A stretch of DNA of 64,000 bases from Lacunisphaera sp. (GCA_029945445.1 JAQSCO010000060.1:62001-126000), one strand, 5' to 3'; numbered from the stretch's first letter, positions 51,770-63,084 are shown. Program-made: numbers and translations. Notes: generated from the letters alone by a model not told the origin.

Positions 51770-53002
51770 TTACTGTGCTTCCTTACGAAGCAGCGCGACG
51801 TAGAAGCCGTCCGTGTTGCGTGTTCCAGGCAAGAGGAGAGTGCCGAGGTTGTCGAAGCTGCCGCCGTGGTTTTCGGCGGGTTTTTCGGCGATGAAGTTGG
51901 GGTGGCTCTTCAGGAACGCGGCGACGGTGTCCTGGTTTTCGTGGTGGCTCATCGAGCAGGTGGCGTAGATGAGCCGGCCGCCGGCTTTCACGCGGGGGGC
52001 GTTGGCGGCAAGGATTTCGAGCTGGGTTTGCTGAAACGCGGCGATGGTCTCGGGCTGCACATACCATTTGAGGTGGGGCTGGCGGCGCCAGGTGCCGGAG
52101 CCGGAGCAGGGGGCGTCGACGAGCACGCCGTCGTAGTCGGCGGCGGGTTTCTGGACGATGGTGATGTTGTCGAGGCGCGCGCGCTTGGCGCGGTCGTCGA
52201 GCTCGTCCAGGATTTCGGGACGGATGTCGGTCGCATCGACGTGGCCGTTCGCGCCGAGCATCCGGGCGAGCTGGAGGGTCTTGCCACCCGCGCCGGCGCA
52301 GGCGTCGAGCCAGCGGCCGGAGACTCTAGGCGCATGGGCGAGCACCAGTTGCGAGCCGAGATCCTGGATCTCGACAAAACCGCGGCGGTAGGCGTCGGAG
52401 CCGGCGACGTCGGCGTTGGGCGGCAGGCAGAGCGCGTCGGGGAAGTCGGCGGGTTGCTCGATGACCCAGCCCTGCGCGCGGAATTCGTCGAGCACGAGGT
52501 TGCGGTCGTTGGCCTGGATGCGGACCCAGATGTTGGCGCGGCTGTTGAGGGCGTCGAGGTGCGGGGATTCGAAGGCGGCGGGGCAGTGCTCGAGGAACCA
52601 AGCCGGAAGCAAGGCGTGAGGCGTGAGGCTGGAGGCTAGAGGTGTGAGGGTCGAAAGCAGCGCAGCTTTCTCGGCCAGAGTTGCGGGCACGGTGGGCCAG
52701 TCGCCGGCGTGGGCGGCGCGGTAGGCGGAGGTAGGTTTTAGTTCGGGAGCGAGCCAGGCCGTGATCTTGGCGGCAAGGGGGGCGTCAGTGTCGAGTAGCC
52801 CGTCAATCCACGGGAGGAAGCGGAGGTAGGTGTAGACGAGTTCGCGGTAGAGCTTGCGGTCGCGGGACCCGATGGCGCGGTTGCGGGCGAAGATGTCCTT
52901 GATGCGGCGGGGCAGGGAGCTGTCGCGGCGCAGGTGCGGGCGCAACTCGGCCACGAAGGCGAGGAAGAGGCGCTGCTGGTTCGCGGCGATGTTCGGATTC
53001 AT
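51770..53002 (-). CDS. RsmB-like rRNA (cytosine-C5) methyltransferase
   Basis: 410 residues. An NusB-like N-terminal part is followed by an AdoMet-dependent methyltransferase with DACAGAGGKT (233-242), VDAPCSGSGTWRR with Cys299, and YATCSM with the catalytic Cys349. The arrangement is that of RsmB/RsmF/NSUN enzymes that make 5-methylcytosine in rRNA or tRNA. A tract around 115-130 (LSTLTPLASSLTPHALLP) is coded by repetitive DNA and looks like an insertion in a linker. No antisense or overlapping gene is supported. Which cytosine it modifies is unknown. Confidence 0.88.
   Translation of the reverse strand: MNPNIAANQQRLFLAFVAELRPHLRRDSSLPRRIKDIFARNRAIGSRDRKLYRELVYTYLRFLPWIDGLLDTDAPLAAKITAWLAPELKPTSAYRAAHAGDWPTVPATLAEKAALLSTLTPLASSLTPHALLPAWFLEHCPAAFESPHLDALNSRANIWVRIQANDRNLVLDEFRAQGWVIEQPADFPDALCLPPNADVAGSDAYRRGFVEIQDLGSQLVLAHAPRVSGRWLDACAGAGGKTLQLARMLGANGHVDATDIRPEILDELDDRAKRARLDNITIVQKPAADYDGVLVDAPCSGSGTWRRQPHLKWYVQPETIAAFQQTQLEILAANAPRVKAGGRLIYATCSMSHHENQDTVAAFLKSHPNFIAEKPAENHGGSFDNLGTLLLPGTRNTDGFYVALLRKEAQ
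52611..52657. repeat. Repetitive GGCGTGAG-type tract inside the rsmB-like gene
   Basis: Words GGCGTGAG, GGCGTGAG, GGCTGGAG, GGCTAGAG, GGTGTGAG follow one another. They stay in frame and code for a Leu/Thr/Ser-rich linker. The style resembles the tracts at 24202-24310 and 25296-25330. Confidence 0.55.
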
Positions 53003-53012
53003 TGACTTTACA

Positions 53013-53070
53013 GGAGGAAACGGAGGGAACTGGGATTTACCAATGCAGAGTCAGATTCTCTGTTTCCTCC
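53013..53070. repeat. Inverted repeat in the gap before lptD
   Basis: GGAGGAAAC (53013-53021) and GTTTCCTCC (53062-53070) pair perfectly, with CAGAGTCAGATTCTCTG between. It lies between the rsmB-like start and the lptD stop. It could be a bidirectional terminator or a mobile-repeat scar; neither is clear. Confidence 0.4.
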
Positions 53071-53091
53071 GTCATCTCCGGTGAAAATAAA

Positions 53092-55185
53092 TCAGAATTT
53101 CAGCAGCTCGACCTCGATGTTCATGGCGAAGGAGCTTTCGCGGCGGGGGCCGTTGAACCACGAGACCTCATACTTCACCGCCCACGTCTGGCCGAGGCGC
53201 TGCCAGACGCCGTAGCTCTGCTCGTTGAAGCGGTGGTTGCGGGCATCGTAGCGCCAGAGCGCGGTCGCGTCGTAGACCTCGTTGAGGCGCTGGCGGTATT
53301 CGAGGGTGTATTCCTCGTAGTTGTTCTTGAGGAAATGCGTCGCGACCTTCGCGGACCACCATTCCTGGTCGACGATCTCGAGGCCGGTGTTGAGCTCCTG
53401 CTGGCTGGTCAGGTTCGGGTTGAAGCGATGGAAGACCTCCCACCGCAGCCACGGGGCGGGCGTGAGGGCGAACTCCGTGTAGATGTCCGAGAGCGCGTGC
53501 GTGCCGGTGGGGCGGTCGAAGCGGTAGTCCGCGGCGAAGTTGAGCGCGACGAGGTTGCGCGAGCCATAGGCGGGGTCGCGCGTCTGCAGGATGTTGTCGA
53601 GCGAGAGACGAACGGTGTTGAGCGCCGTGAGGTCGTCGAGGTTGCGCGAGTCGCCGATGGAGAGCGGCTGGAGGTAGGTCGAGAACACGCGACGGTCGAT
53701 CGGCGGAATGTAGGCGCGGCCGCGGTCGGCCTCGGGGGCGTAGCGATAGGAGAGCTTGGGCTCGACGAGGTGACGCAGGCCGTCGACCGCCCAGACGGGA
53801 TTCTTGTAGTCGAAGGTGCCGCTGGCGAGCAGGCGGGCGTCGAAGCCGACTTCGCCGATCTGGCGGGTGTAGGTGTCCTTGCCGCCGAGGGCGTCGGTGT
53901 AGTGGGTGACGCGGGCGCCGGCGACGGGCGTGAAGGCGAACCACGGCGTCGGCGCGATCGTGCGCGCGAGGCCGTAGTAGGCGTCGAGACGGTTGGTCCT
54001 GAGCTTCGGGTCGGGGCCGAAGGCGTCGGCCTGGAGCACGGCGGCGCTGGCGCTGAATTTTTCCGTGAAGCCCAGTGGCAGCGCGACCGGCATGAGGTCG
54101 AAGCGCACCTCGGGCAGCCGCTCCTGGACGCGGTGGTAGGCGTTCGGATGGAAGCGGGCGAAGGCACTGAGCGAGTAGTTGTCGCCGGTGTAGGCCGACT
54201 CGATGAAGGAGTCCGGTTGCTGGATCTTGTCGAAGGCCTTGTGGTTGAAGTCGCGCAGGATCTCGGAGTCGCTCCAGTAGTTGAACTCGCCGTTGAGCGT
54301 GAAGTGGTCGCCGGCGCGCTGCTGGTGCTGCCACTCGAGGTAGGAGCGGTTGTGCGGCACGGGCACGCCGAGGATGTCGTTCTTCCGATTGCCGCCGGCA
54401 TCGTAGATATAGCCCGAGCGGAGGGAACCGGTGACCGAGCCGTTCTCGTCGGCGCGCTGGTAGGTGCCGGACGGGCCGACCATGACACCGCGCGAGGAAT
54501 AGAGGCCGACGTCGGCGCCGAGCTTCACGCCGGTGGCGACCGGCACGTGCAGGCCGAGCTCGGCGAAGGCGCCGAGGTTGCCGCGGTAGCCGACGCGGCC
54601 GCTGATGTAGGAGACGAAGGCGGCATCGAGCGCCTGCTCGAAGTGCGGGAAGGAGAGGAAATGCCCGCCCAGCAGGCCGAGGCCGAGGCCCTCGGCGCGG
54701 ACGATCTTGCCGCGGGCGTAGGTGAGCTTCCGCGCGCGGATGGACGGCGTGTAGCCGGCGTTTTCGCGGAAGAAGACGGTGGCATTGGTGAAGACGAGCT
54801 CATCGAGCGTGCCCTCAACGCTTTCGCCCGAGAGATAGACGGGGAACTCGCCGAGGCGGAGGTTGCGGACGCTGACCGCCTTGGTGGCGAGGTTGTAGGT
54901 GCCGTGGTCGGCGACCAGGCGGCGCTTGCCGTAGGTGAGGACAAAATTGCCGGTGGCGGTCGCGAGGTTGGTCGCGGCGCTGTAGCGGATCTCGTCCGCC
55001 GTGAGCACGATGTCCTTGTAGACCAGCCGGGCGTTGCCGGTGAAGATGGACTCCTTGGTGGCGTCCTCGTAGTGGAACGTCCGGCCCGTGGCCTCGGGGG
55101 TCGTGGCCTGGGCGCGGACAGACGCAGTCAGCGCGGACAGGGCGGCGCCGAGGGCGAGGAGACGAAGGGCACGGGCAAAAGGCAT
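53092..55185 (-). CDS. lptD: LPS-assembly protein LptD
   Basis: 697 residues from ATG at 55185, with a signal peptide (about 1-26). An OstA/LptA-type N-domain (TFHYEDATKESIFTGNAR; IVLTADEIRYSAATNLA; ATGNFVLTYGKRRLVADHGT) is followed by a large beta-barrel with many alternating strands and a C-terminal strand ending VELLKF, the signal for the BAM complex. It inserts lipopolysaccharide into the outer leaflet. Its presence shows a true Gram-negative envelope. It is followed by the rsmB-like gene on the same strand. The longer open frame to 57219 is only an antisense artefact over glgB. Confidence 0.92.
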   Translation of the reverse strand: MPFARALRLLALGAALSALTASVRAQATTPEATGRTFHYEDATKESIFTGNARLVYKDIVLTADEIRYSAATNLATATGNFVLTYGKRRLVADHGTYNLATKAVSVRNLRLGEFPVYLSGESVEGTLDELVFTNATVFFRENAGYTPSIRARKLTYARGKIVRAEGLGLGLLGGHFLSFPHFEQALDAAFVSYISGRVGYRGNLGAFAELGLHVPVATGVKLGADVGLYSSRGVMVGPSGTYQRADENGSVTGSLRSGYIYDAGGNRKNDILGVPVPHNRSYLEWQHQQRAGDHFTLNGEFNYWSDSEILRDFNHKAFDKIQQPDSFIESAYTGDNYSLSAFARFHPNAYHRVQERLPEVRFDLMPVALPLGFTEKFSASAAVLQADAFGPDPKLRTNRLDAYYGLARTIAPTPWFAFTPVAGARVTHYTDALGGKDTYTRQIGEVGFDARLLASGTFDYKNPVWAVDGLRHLVEPKLSYRYAPEADRGRAYIPPIDRRVFSTYLQPLSIGDSRNLDDLTALNTVRLSLDNILQTRDPAYGSRNLVALNFAADYRFDRPTGTHALSDIYTEFALTPAPWLRWEVFHRFNPNLTSQQELNTGLEIVDQEWWSAKVATHFLKNNYEEYTLEYRQRLNEVYDATALWRYDARNHRFNEQSYGVWQRLGQTWAVKYEVSWFNGPRRESSFAMNIEVELLKF

Positions 55186-55284
55186 GTGGCTGAGAAGTGG
55201 CGGGCGGGGCGGGCTGGCGCAATTAGATTTCCAAAGGAGAAGGAGCGAGGCAGCCACAGATGACACGGCTGGGCCCGGATAGTT

Positions 55285-55356
55285 CGGAAAGTGGCGCCGG
55301 CTTCCAGCCGGCGAACTCCATGCGGCGTGCGGCTGGATGCGGCAGCCACAGTCCGG
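55285..55356. repeat. Palindromic repeat in the lptD-glgB gap
   Basis: Left arm CGGAAAGTGGCGCCGGCTTCCAGCCG (55285-55310) pairs imperfectly with the right arm at 55330-55356 (CGGCTGGATGCGGCAGCCACAGTCCGG). Each arm has its own smaller palindrome (GCCGGCTTCCAGCCGGC). It is a REP-like element and a candidate regulatory structure upstream of glgB. Confidence 0.6.
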
Positions 55357-55407
55357 CTCCTTTCGGCTAGACGCGGGGAAAGGGGCGGGCAGTGTGAGCC
55401 CTGTCCC

Positions 55408-57624
<2,217 letters not shown>

Positions 57625-57667
57625 GGCGGTGGAACGCGGCCGCCGGACGCGTTTAGAGACAAGCGTT

Positions 57668-57802
57668 AGAGCGGTTCAAATAGAAGTGTAGCCGTTGGAT
57701 TGCCACCAAACCGGGCGCACACAAGGCGCGCCCCTACGATGAGGCATGTAGGGGCGTGGCTCGTCCACGCCCGATTGGCTACGACATTTCTTAAACCGCC
57801 CT
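57668..57802. repeat. MITE-like composite palindrome (about 135 bp)
   Basis: Outer arms AGCGGTTCAAATAGAAGTGTAGCC and the inverse of GGCTACGACATTTCTTAAACCGCCCT match over about 25 bases with several mismatches. Inside, CGCCCCTAC/GTAGGGGCG and GGGCGTGG/CCACGCCC form two further perfect hairpins. It lies between glgB and the cyclase gene. Nothing in it is coding; a short non-autonomous mobile element or a large REP/BIME unit is the likely nature. Confidence 0.6.
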
Positions 57803-57863
57803 AGCCCTGATAGTTTGCGACCATCCTGAAAACCCGCTGAGGCCGGGTTCCAGCAAGGCGGCC

Positions 57864-59522
57864 CTACTTCGCGGCGGTCTTCTGGGCGACCAGGTAGGCG
57901 TTCACCGGCGCGGAGTTCTTGATGTCGATCCTACCGAGGGGCTCGAACGCGAACTTGTCGCCGAGCAACTGCATCGTGATCTCGGAAATCTGGATCCGGC
58001 CCGGCTGGCCGTGCGATTCCATGCGGCTGGCGATGTTCACGGTGTCGCCCCAGAGGTCGTAGGAGAATTTCTTGGTGCCGATGATGCCGGCGACCACCGG
58101 GCCGCTGTTCATGCCGATGCGGATGGACCAGTCGAGCTGGTGGCGGCGGTTGAAGACGCGGACGGCCTCGAGCATCTCAAAGGCGGCGTTGGTGCAGGCC
58201 TCGGCGTGGTCGTTGCGCATGACGGGCACGCCGCTGACCATCATGTAGGCGTCGCCGATGGTCTTGATCTTCTCGAGCTCGAGCTGCTCGGCGATGCGGT
58301 CGAAGCCGGAGAAAATCTCGTTGAGCAGCTGGACCGTGCGGTGCGGCGACTGCTTGCCGGCGATGCGGGTGAAGCCGACAATGTCGGCGAACAGCACGGT
58401 GGAGTCGATGAAGCTGTCGACGATGGTGCGCTGGCCCGACTTGAGGCGCTCGGCGATGGCCTTGGGCAGGACGTTGAGGAGGAGGCGTTCGGACTTGGAG
58501 CGCTCGACCTGCAGCTGGGCGAGGTAGGCCTGTTCCTGGTCGCGCAGGCGCTTCTTTTCGAGCGAGGCGGTGATGCGGGCGCGGAGGATCGTCGGGTTGA
58601 AAGGCTTCGGGACGTAGTCCTCGGCGCCGGCCTCGATGCAACGGACGGTGCTCTCGACGTCGTCGAGGGCGGTGAGCATGATGGCGGGGATATGCTTGAG
58701 GCGCGGGTCGGCCTTCATGAACTCGAGGGTCTGGAAGCCGTCGAGGTCGGGCATGAGGATGTCGAGCAGGACGAGGTCGAAGTTGCCGTCCTTGAGCTTG
58801 CTGAGGGCCTCGCGGCCGGTGGCGGCCTCGCCGACCTCGTAGCCGAGTTTCTGGAGGCGCCGCACGAGCATGTCGCGGTTCATTTCGTCGTCGTCCACCG
58901 CGAGGAGCTTGGCGCTGGGCATCGGCGTCGCGGAGACGCCGAAGTCATTGGCCGTGGTGACGGGGATGAGGGGCGGGTTGACGGCGCCGGAGGCGGCCTC
59001 GCCGGCGACGGCAAGGTCGGCGCTGGCGCTGTTCATCTCGAGCTGCTCGGGGTAATCCTCGCTCTCGAAGAGGGCGTAGAGGTTCTTGCCGGCGCGGAGG
59101 ATCTTCTCGAGATCCTTGATGAGCTCGAGGTGGTTGCCGGCGCGGGCCTCGTCGAGGCAGAGCTCGGCGTAGCCGATGACAGCGTTGAGAGGCGTGCGCA
59201 TGTCGCGTCGCATGCCGCCGAAGTCAATGGTGCCGGTCTCGATCTTCCAGGCGGCGAGGGAATCGTTGATGAGGGCGAGCAGCTGGCCGCCGGCCGTGTG
59301 GATGCGCTTCAGGTCGGTGAGGATCTCACCGAAATTGTTCTCCTCGGCGGACTCCATCAGCATCTCGCTGTAGCCGATGATCTGGTTGAGGGGCGTGCGG
59401 AGCGAGTGCCGCAGCTTGGAGAGGGCCTCCATGTCGCGCGACTTGAGCGCCTTCAGCAGGGGCGCGATGGAGGCGGGGGTCGTGAAACCCGTGCCCGGGG
59501 ATTTGGGACCGGGCACGCTCAT
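57864..59522 (-). CDS. Histidine kinase-like / receiver / adenylate cyclase hybrid
   Basis: 552 residues, no membrane segment. Two HisKA-like modules come first: LRHSLRTPLNQIIGYSEML with His39, and a copy RRDMRTPLNAVIGYAELCL in which His is replaced by Asp107. No ATPase domain follows. A receiver (204-320) has Asp254 in LVLLDILMP and Lys306 in YVPKPFNP. The C-terminus is a class III cyclase with metal Asp380 (FADIVGF) and Asp424 (TIGDAYM); Lys420 and Asp489 are the ATP-selecting residues, so cAMP is predicted. It overlaps the upstream receiver gene by four bases and may be its partner in a phosphorelay. Confidence 0.87.
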   Translation of the reverse strand: MSVPGPKSPGTGFTTPASIAPLLKALKSRDMEALSKLRHSLRTPLNQIIGYSEMLMESAEENNFGEILTDLKRIHTAGGQLLALINDSLAAWKIETGTIDFGGMRRDMRTPLNAVIGYAELCLDEARAGNHLELIKDLEKILRAGKNLYALFESEDYPEQLEMNSASADLAVAGEAASGAVNPPLIPVTTANDFGVSATPMPSAKLLAVDDDEMNRDMLVRRLQKLGYEVGEAATGREALSKLKDGNFDLVLLDILMPDLDGFQTLEFMKADPRLKHIPAIMLTALDDVESTVRCIEAGAEDYVPKPFNPTILRARITASLEKKRLRDQEQAYLAQLQVERSKSERLLLNVLPKAIAERLKSGQRTIVDSFIDSTVLFADIVGFTRIAGKQSPHRTVQLLNEIFSGFDRIAEQLELEKIKTIGDAYMMVSGVPVMRNDHAEACTNAAFEMLEAVRVFNRRHQLDWSIRIGMNSGPVVAGIIGTKKFSYDLWGDTVNIASRMESHGQPGRIQISEITMQLLGDKFAFEPLGRIDIKNSAPVNAYLVAQKTAAK

Positions 59523-59899
59523 GCCTTGGGCGGGAACTTCTTGAGCAGTTCCTCGATCTTGCCGAGCAGGCGGGAGAGTTCCACGGGTTTGGTATCGAAG
59601 TCGTCGCAGCCGGCGCCGATGGCCTTCTGGCGGTCGCTGTCCATGGCGTGGGCGGTGAGGGCGATGATGGGGATGCCGGCGGTGGCGGGGTCGGCCTTGA
59701 TCTGCTTGGTGGCCTCCCAGCCGTCGATGACGGGCAGGCTCATGTCCATGAGGATGAGGTCGGGCTTTTCGGTTTTAACCATTGCGACCCCGGCCCCGCC
59801 GTCGACCGCGATGGCGAGGGTGTAACCCCGCTTCTCGAGGCGGCGCGAGAGCATGTCGCGGTTCATTTCGTTGTCTTCGACGAGGAGGATCTTGGGCAT
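59519..59899 (-). CDS. Single-domain response regulator (CheY-like)
   Basis: 126 residues, only a receiver: KILLVEDNEMNRDMLSRRLE (acid pocket), phospho-acceptor Asp52 in LILMDMSLP, and Lys in DTKPVELSRLL. It would carry a phosphate to or from the neighbouring hybrid kinase, and its stop overlaps the start of the cyclase hybrid (ATGA). The three genes (kinase, receiver, cyclase) form one minus-strand transcription unit. It is unlikely to bind DNA, having no output domain. Confidence 0.93.
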   Translation of the reverse strand: MPKILLVEDNEMNRDMLSRRLEKRGYTLAIAVDGGAGVAMVKTEKPDLILMDMSLPVIDGWEATKQIKADPATAGIPIIALTAHAMDSDRQKAIGAGCDDFDTKPVELSRLLGKIEELLKKFPPKA

Positions 59900-59929
59900 G
59901 GCGGTAGTCTCCGGAGTGATAGGTGTAAT

Positions 59930-62287
59930 TTAGTTTTGGGCAAGAGCGCAGCTTTGGATGATGGGGCGGATGATGGCGGCGAGTTCCTCGCGGGTAAACT
60001 TGCCCTTCTGGAGGATGCCCAGGACGCGTGGGGTGAGATAATCGCGCATATCCTGCGTGATGTCCATCGAACTCACCACCACCACGGGGATGGCGGCCCA
60101 GTCCGGGTTTTTGCCCATGACCTCCAGGAACTCAAAGCCGTTCATGGCGGGCATCTTCAGGTCAAGAATGATAATGACCGGCCGGCCCTTTTTTAGGACG
60201 CGCAGCCCGGAATGGCCGTTCAGGGCGGTGTGGAACTGCCAGCCCTCACGGTCGAGCATGCGGGTGATGAGGTTGCGGGAGTCGGCATCATCATCCACCA
60301 GCAAGACGAAGCATTTGGCGAGGGGGTTGACCTGCATGGCGATCTCAGCCGTGAGCACGGCGGCATCGACCGGCTTCGTCATCACGATGGAGGCGCCGAG
60401 CGAGAGGGCCATGTCGGTGTCGCTGATCGCGCTGAGCACAATGACCGGGATGTCCGCGAAGGCGGGGTTGGCTTGCAGCTTGTTCAGGACACCCCAGCCG
60501 TCCACGCCCGGCATCATGATATCGAGGAGAATCAGGTCGGGCTTCTTCTGTTCGGCCAGTTCCAGGCCCTGCTGGCCGGAGGAAGCGGCCACCACGTCAT
60601 AGCCGCTCTGACTGAGCACCTCGCCGATGACCGTGCGGACCTCCTTGTCATCATCGATGATGAGCACGCGGGCCTTCGCCGCCTTATCGGGGAAGGGGGA
60701 GCGGGTGAGCTTCTGGCCGGTGTTGACGATCTTCGGCTGCTTGACGAGGACGTTGGCCGGGAGCTTGATGGTGAAGGTGGAGCCGACGCCCGGGGTGCTG
60801 GCGACGGTGATCTCGCCCTTCATCATCTGGGCGAACTGCTTCGAGATGGCGAGGCCGAGGCCGGTGCCGCCATATTTGCTGGTGGTGGAGGCGTCGGCCT
60901 GGCTGAACGCCTGGAAGAGCCGCCCGAGTTGCTCGGGGGTCATGCCGATGCCGGTGTCGACGATGGCGAGCTCGATGCTGTCGTCGAGCAGGCCGGCCAC
61001 GCGGGTGACCTTGATGGTGATGGTGCCCTTCTCGGTGAACTTGCTGGCGTTGCTCAGCAGGTTGAGGAGCATCTGCCGGAGCTTGGTGGCGTCGGCGTGC
61101 ATCGTGCCGATGGCGGGCGGGCAGTCGACCTTGAGCGTGTTGCCCTTCTTGCTGACCAGCGGGGTGGCGGTGGAAATGACCTCGTTGATGATCTTCGTGA
61201 GCTCGAAGGTCTCGAGGAAGAGCTCCATCTTGCCCGCCTCGATCTTGGAGATGTCGAGCACGTCGTTGATCAGCCCGAGCAGGTGACGCGCGGCGCTGAG
61301 GATCTTGTCGAGGTCCTCGGCGGTGGTGGCCTGGCCCTCGTCGATGGCGTCCTCCTTGAGCATCTCGCTGTAGCCAATGATGGCGTTGAGCGGGGTGCGC
61401 AGCTCGTGGCTCATCTTGGCGAGGAAGGTGCTCTTGGCCTTGCTGGCCTCCTCGGCGTCGGTGACGGCCTTGGCGAGGAGCTTGGTGCGGTCCTCCACGC
61501 GCGCCTCGAGGGTGCGGTTGGCCTCCTCGAGCTGCTCGTTCGACTGGAAGATTTTCTCGCGCGCCTCCTCGGCGGACACGCGCGCCTGATCGATCTCCGC
61601 CGTGTAGGCGTGGATGGTCTCCAGCATGGCGTTGAACGACTCGACGAGGCTGCCGATCTCGCCGCTGGCCGTGCTCCGGACCCGGAGGCTGTAGTCGCGC
61701 TCGCGCTGCACGGTGGCAGAGACGGTAGCGAGGTCGGTGATGGGATCGGTGATGCGGCGCTGCAGGCGGTAGGCGGCGGCGAGGGAGAGCAGGGCGGAGG
61801 AAAGGAAGATGATGACGGAGCCCTTGAGGAGGTTGCCGAAGCGCTCGACGTCGGCCTGCGTTTGCTCGGCCTTGAGGTAGAGCGTGCCGTAATTGCGGCC
61901 GCCGGCGCGGAGCGGGGTCCACACGACGGTGCTGTCGTTGGCGAAGATGCGGGTGGCCGCCTTCGGGGAGGGAATGGTTTCATCACTGCCCGGCCGGGTA
62001 TACCGGGCCAGCATCCGGTTGTCGTTGGCGAAGACCGCCGCGGCGACGATCTGGGTGTCGACGCTGAGCAGGCTGGACGGCAGTTCCCGGACGTCGGGGT
62101 TCTGCTCCAGCCGCGGCACCAGGGTGGCAAACAAAAGCAGCCGGGTCTTCTCCAGGCGATTGCGCACCTCCGAGTTGAACTGCTGGCGGTCGTAATAATA
62201 GAGCCCCGCGAACGCGAGTGACAGTGTCACACCGCAGATCAGCACGATGAAGAGGGTCAATTGCCAGCGGAAGGGGAGGCTTTTCAC
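59930..62287 (-). CDS. Hybrid sensor histidine kinase with two receiver domains
   Basis: 785 residues. Helix 1 (about 9-29), a periplasmic sensor of ~120 residues of CHASE8-like type, helix 2 (156-174), HAMP (172-228), coiled coil (EKIFQSNEQLEEANRTLEAR), HisKA with His294 in KMSHELRTPL, HATPase (NLLSNASKF; DTGIGM; KYGGTGLGLAIS), then two receivers with Asp589 (LILLDIMMP) and Asp709 (IIILDLKMP). It is a multi-step phosphorelay kinase. It is the first gene of the signalling operon, 30 bases before the single receiver gene. The signal sensed is unknown. Confidence 0.94.
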   Translation of the reverse strand: MKSLPFRWQLTLFIVLICGVTLSLAFAGLYYYDRQQFNSEVRNRLEKTRLLLFATLVPRLEQNPDVRELPSSLLSVDTQIVAAAVFANDNRMLARYTRPGSDETIPSPKAATRIFANDSTVVWTPLRAGGRNYGTLYLKAEQTQADVERFGNLLKGSVIIFLSSALLSLAAAYRLQRRITDPITDLATVSATVQRERDYSLRVRSTASGEIGSLVESFNAMLETIHAYTAEIDQARVSAEEAREKIFQSNEQLEEANRTLEARVEDRTKLLAKAVTDAEEASKAKSTFLAKMSHELRTPLNAIIGYSEMLKEDAIDEGQATTAEDLDKILSAARHLLGLINDVLDISKIEAGKMELFLETFELTKIINEVISTATPLVSKKGNTLKVDCPPAIGTMHADATKLRQMLLNLLSNASKFTEKGTITIKVTRVAGLLDDSIELAIVDTGIGMTPEQLGRLFQAFSQADASTTSKYGGTGLGLAISKQFAQMMKGEITVASTPGVGSTFTIKLPANVLVKQPKIVNTGQKLTRSPFPDKAAKARVLIIDDDKEVRTVIGEVLSQSGYDVVAASSGQQGLELAEQKKPDLILLDIMMPGVDGWGVLNKLQANPAFADIPVIVLSAISDTDMALSLGASIVMTKPVDAAVLTAEIAMQVNPLAKCFVLLVDDDADSRNLITRMLDREGWQFHTALNGHSGLRVLKKGRPVIIILDLKMPAMNGFEFLEVMGKNPDWAAIPVVVVSSMDITQDMRDYLTPRVLGILQKGKFTREELAAIIRPIIQSCALAQN

Positions 62288-62364
62288 GTTAAAGAAGCGG
62301 CAGCCCCTCTAGGGCAAAGCATCGGGAAATAATGTCAAATGTCATTCAGTCAGCGCCGGGAAAA

Positions 62365-63084
62365 TCACCCAGCCGGAGCAAAGTCCGAATACGTGACCCG
62401 CAGGTCCTCCTGAGTGCCGATAAAGAAGATACGCCCGGTGAAATGCGAGCTGCTCGCCGCCGGCAGGCTCGGGCGGTCCGGCGTGGGCGGGGTGAAATTC
62501 ATTTCCACGACCAGCTCGTTCATCTTCACGCCGAGGATGGGCGTGTAGGGTTCGCGGAGGGAGAGGGTGAACTTCTCCACGTGCGGCCGCCGCTTGTTCA
62601 CGGTCAGGCGGAGCTGCAGATGACGCAGCATCTTGTCGGCGCCGGCGGACTCCTCGCGGAAGCCACCGAGAAACTCGGCGCGCTCGGCGTCCTCGCGGAC
62701 CAGCTGCAGGCTGCCGGGCTCGATGTCGCCGCGGGCGAAATTGGCGGTGGTGGCGGGCACCGGGTTGGCGGCGCGGAGTTGCTGGTATTTTTCCAGCTCC
62801 CTCGCCGCGGGCGGCTGGCCGTTGTAGAGCAGCAGGGTCCATTGCGCACCGGGCGGCTTGGCGGGGTCGTAACGCTCGGCGGTCGACACCTCCTTGCGGA
62901 CGGTCGTCGTCGTGTAGGCCCAGTGCGCCGGCAGCTCGGCGCTGAATTTGCCCAGCGCCGCGCGCAGGTAATCAGGCAGGGCGGCGCGAGCGGCCGAGGC
63001 GGCGGCCAGCCCGGCCAGCAGCACGACGGCGAGCCTAGGCCACAGGCGGCGGAACCGACGAGATGAACCAATCGAACTTCCCAT
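62365..63084 (-). CDS. Exported protein of unknown function
   Basis: 239 residues. A basic start and hydrophobic stretch (RLAVVLLAGLAAASAARAAL) give a signal peptide. The mature part has no motif I recognise: beta-rich segments such as FTLSLREPYTPILGVKMNEL and FTGRIFFIGTQEDLRVTYSD. The start ATG at 63084 lies inside the hotdog-fold gene, overlapping it by 50 bases. It ends 77 bases before the kinase gene. It could be a periplasmic partner of the sensor, but this is position only. Confidence 0.6.
   Translation of the reverse strand: MGSSIGSSRRFRRLWPRLAVVLLAGLAAASAARAALPDYLRAALGKFSAELPAHWAYTTTTVRKEVSTAERYDPAKPPGAQWTLLLYNGQPPAARELEKYQQLRAANPVPATTANFARGDIEPGSLQLVREDAERAEFLGGFREESAGADKMLRHLQLRLTVNKRRPHVEKFTLSLREPYTPILGVKMNELVVEMNFTPPTPDRPSLPAASSSHFTGRIFFIGTQEDLRVTYSDFAPAG

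Noticed and set aside
53002..55263. A 753-codon plus-strand frame and the long minus frame extending to 57219
   Set aside because: The first is antisense to lptD. The second is a read-through extension of lptD across glgB on the opposite strand. Only the portion from 55185 has a signal peptide and family match.
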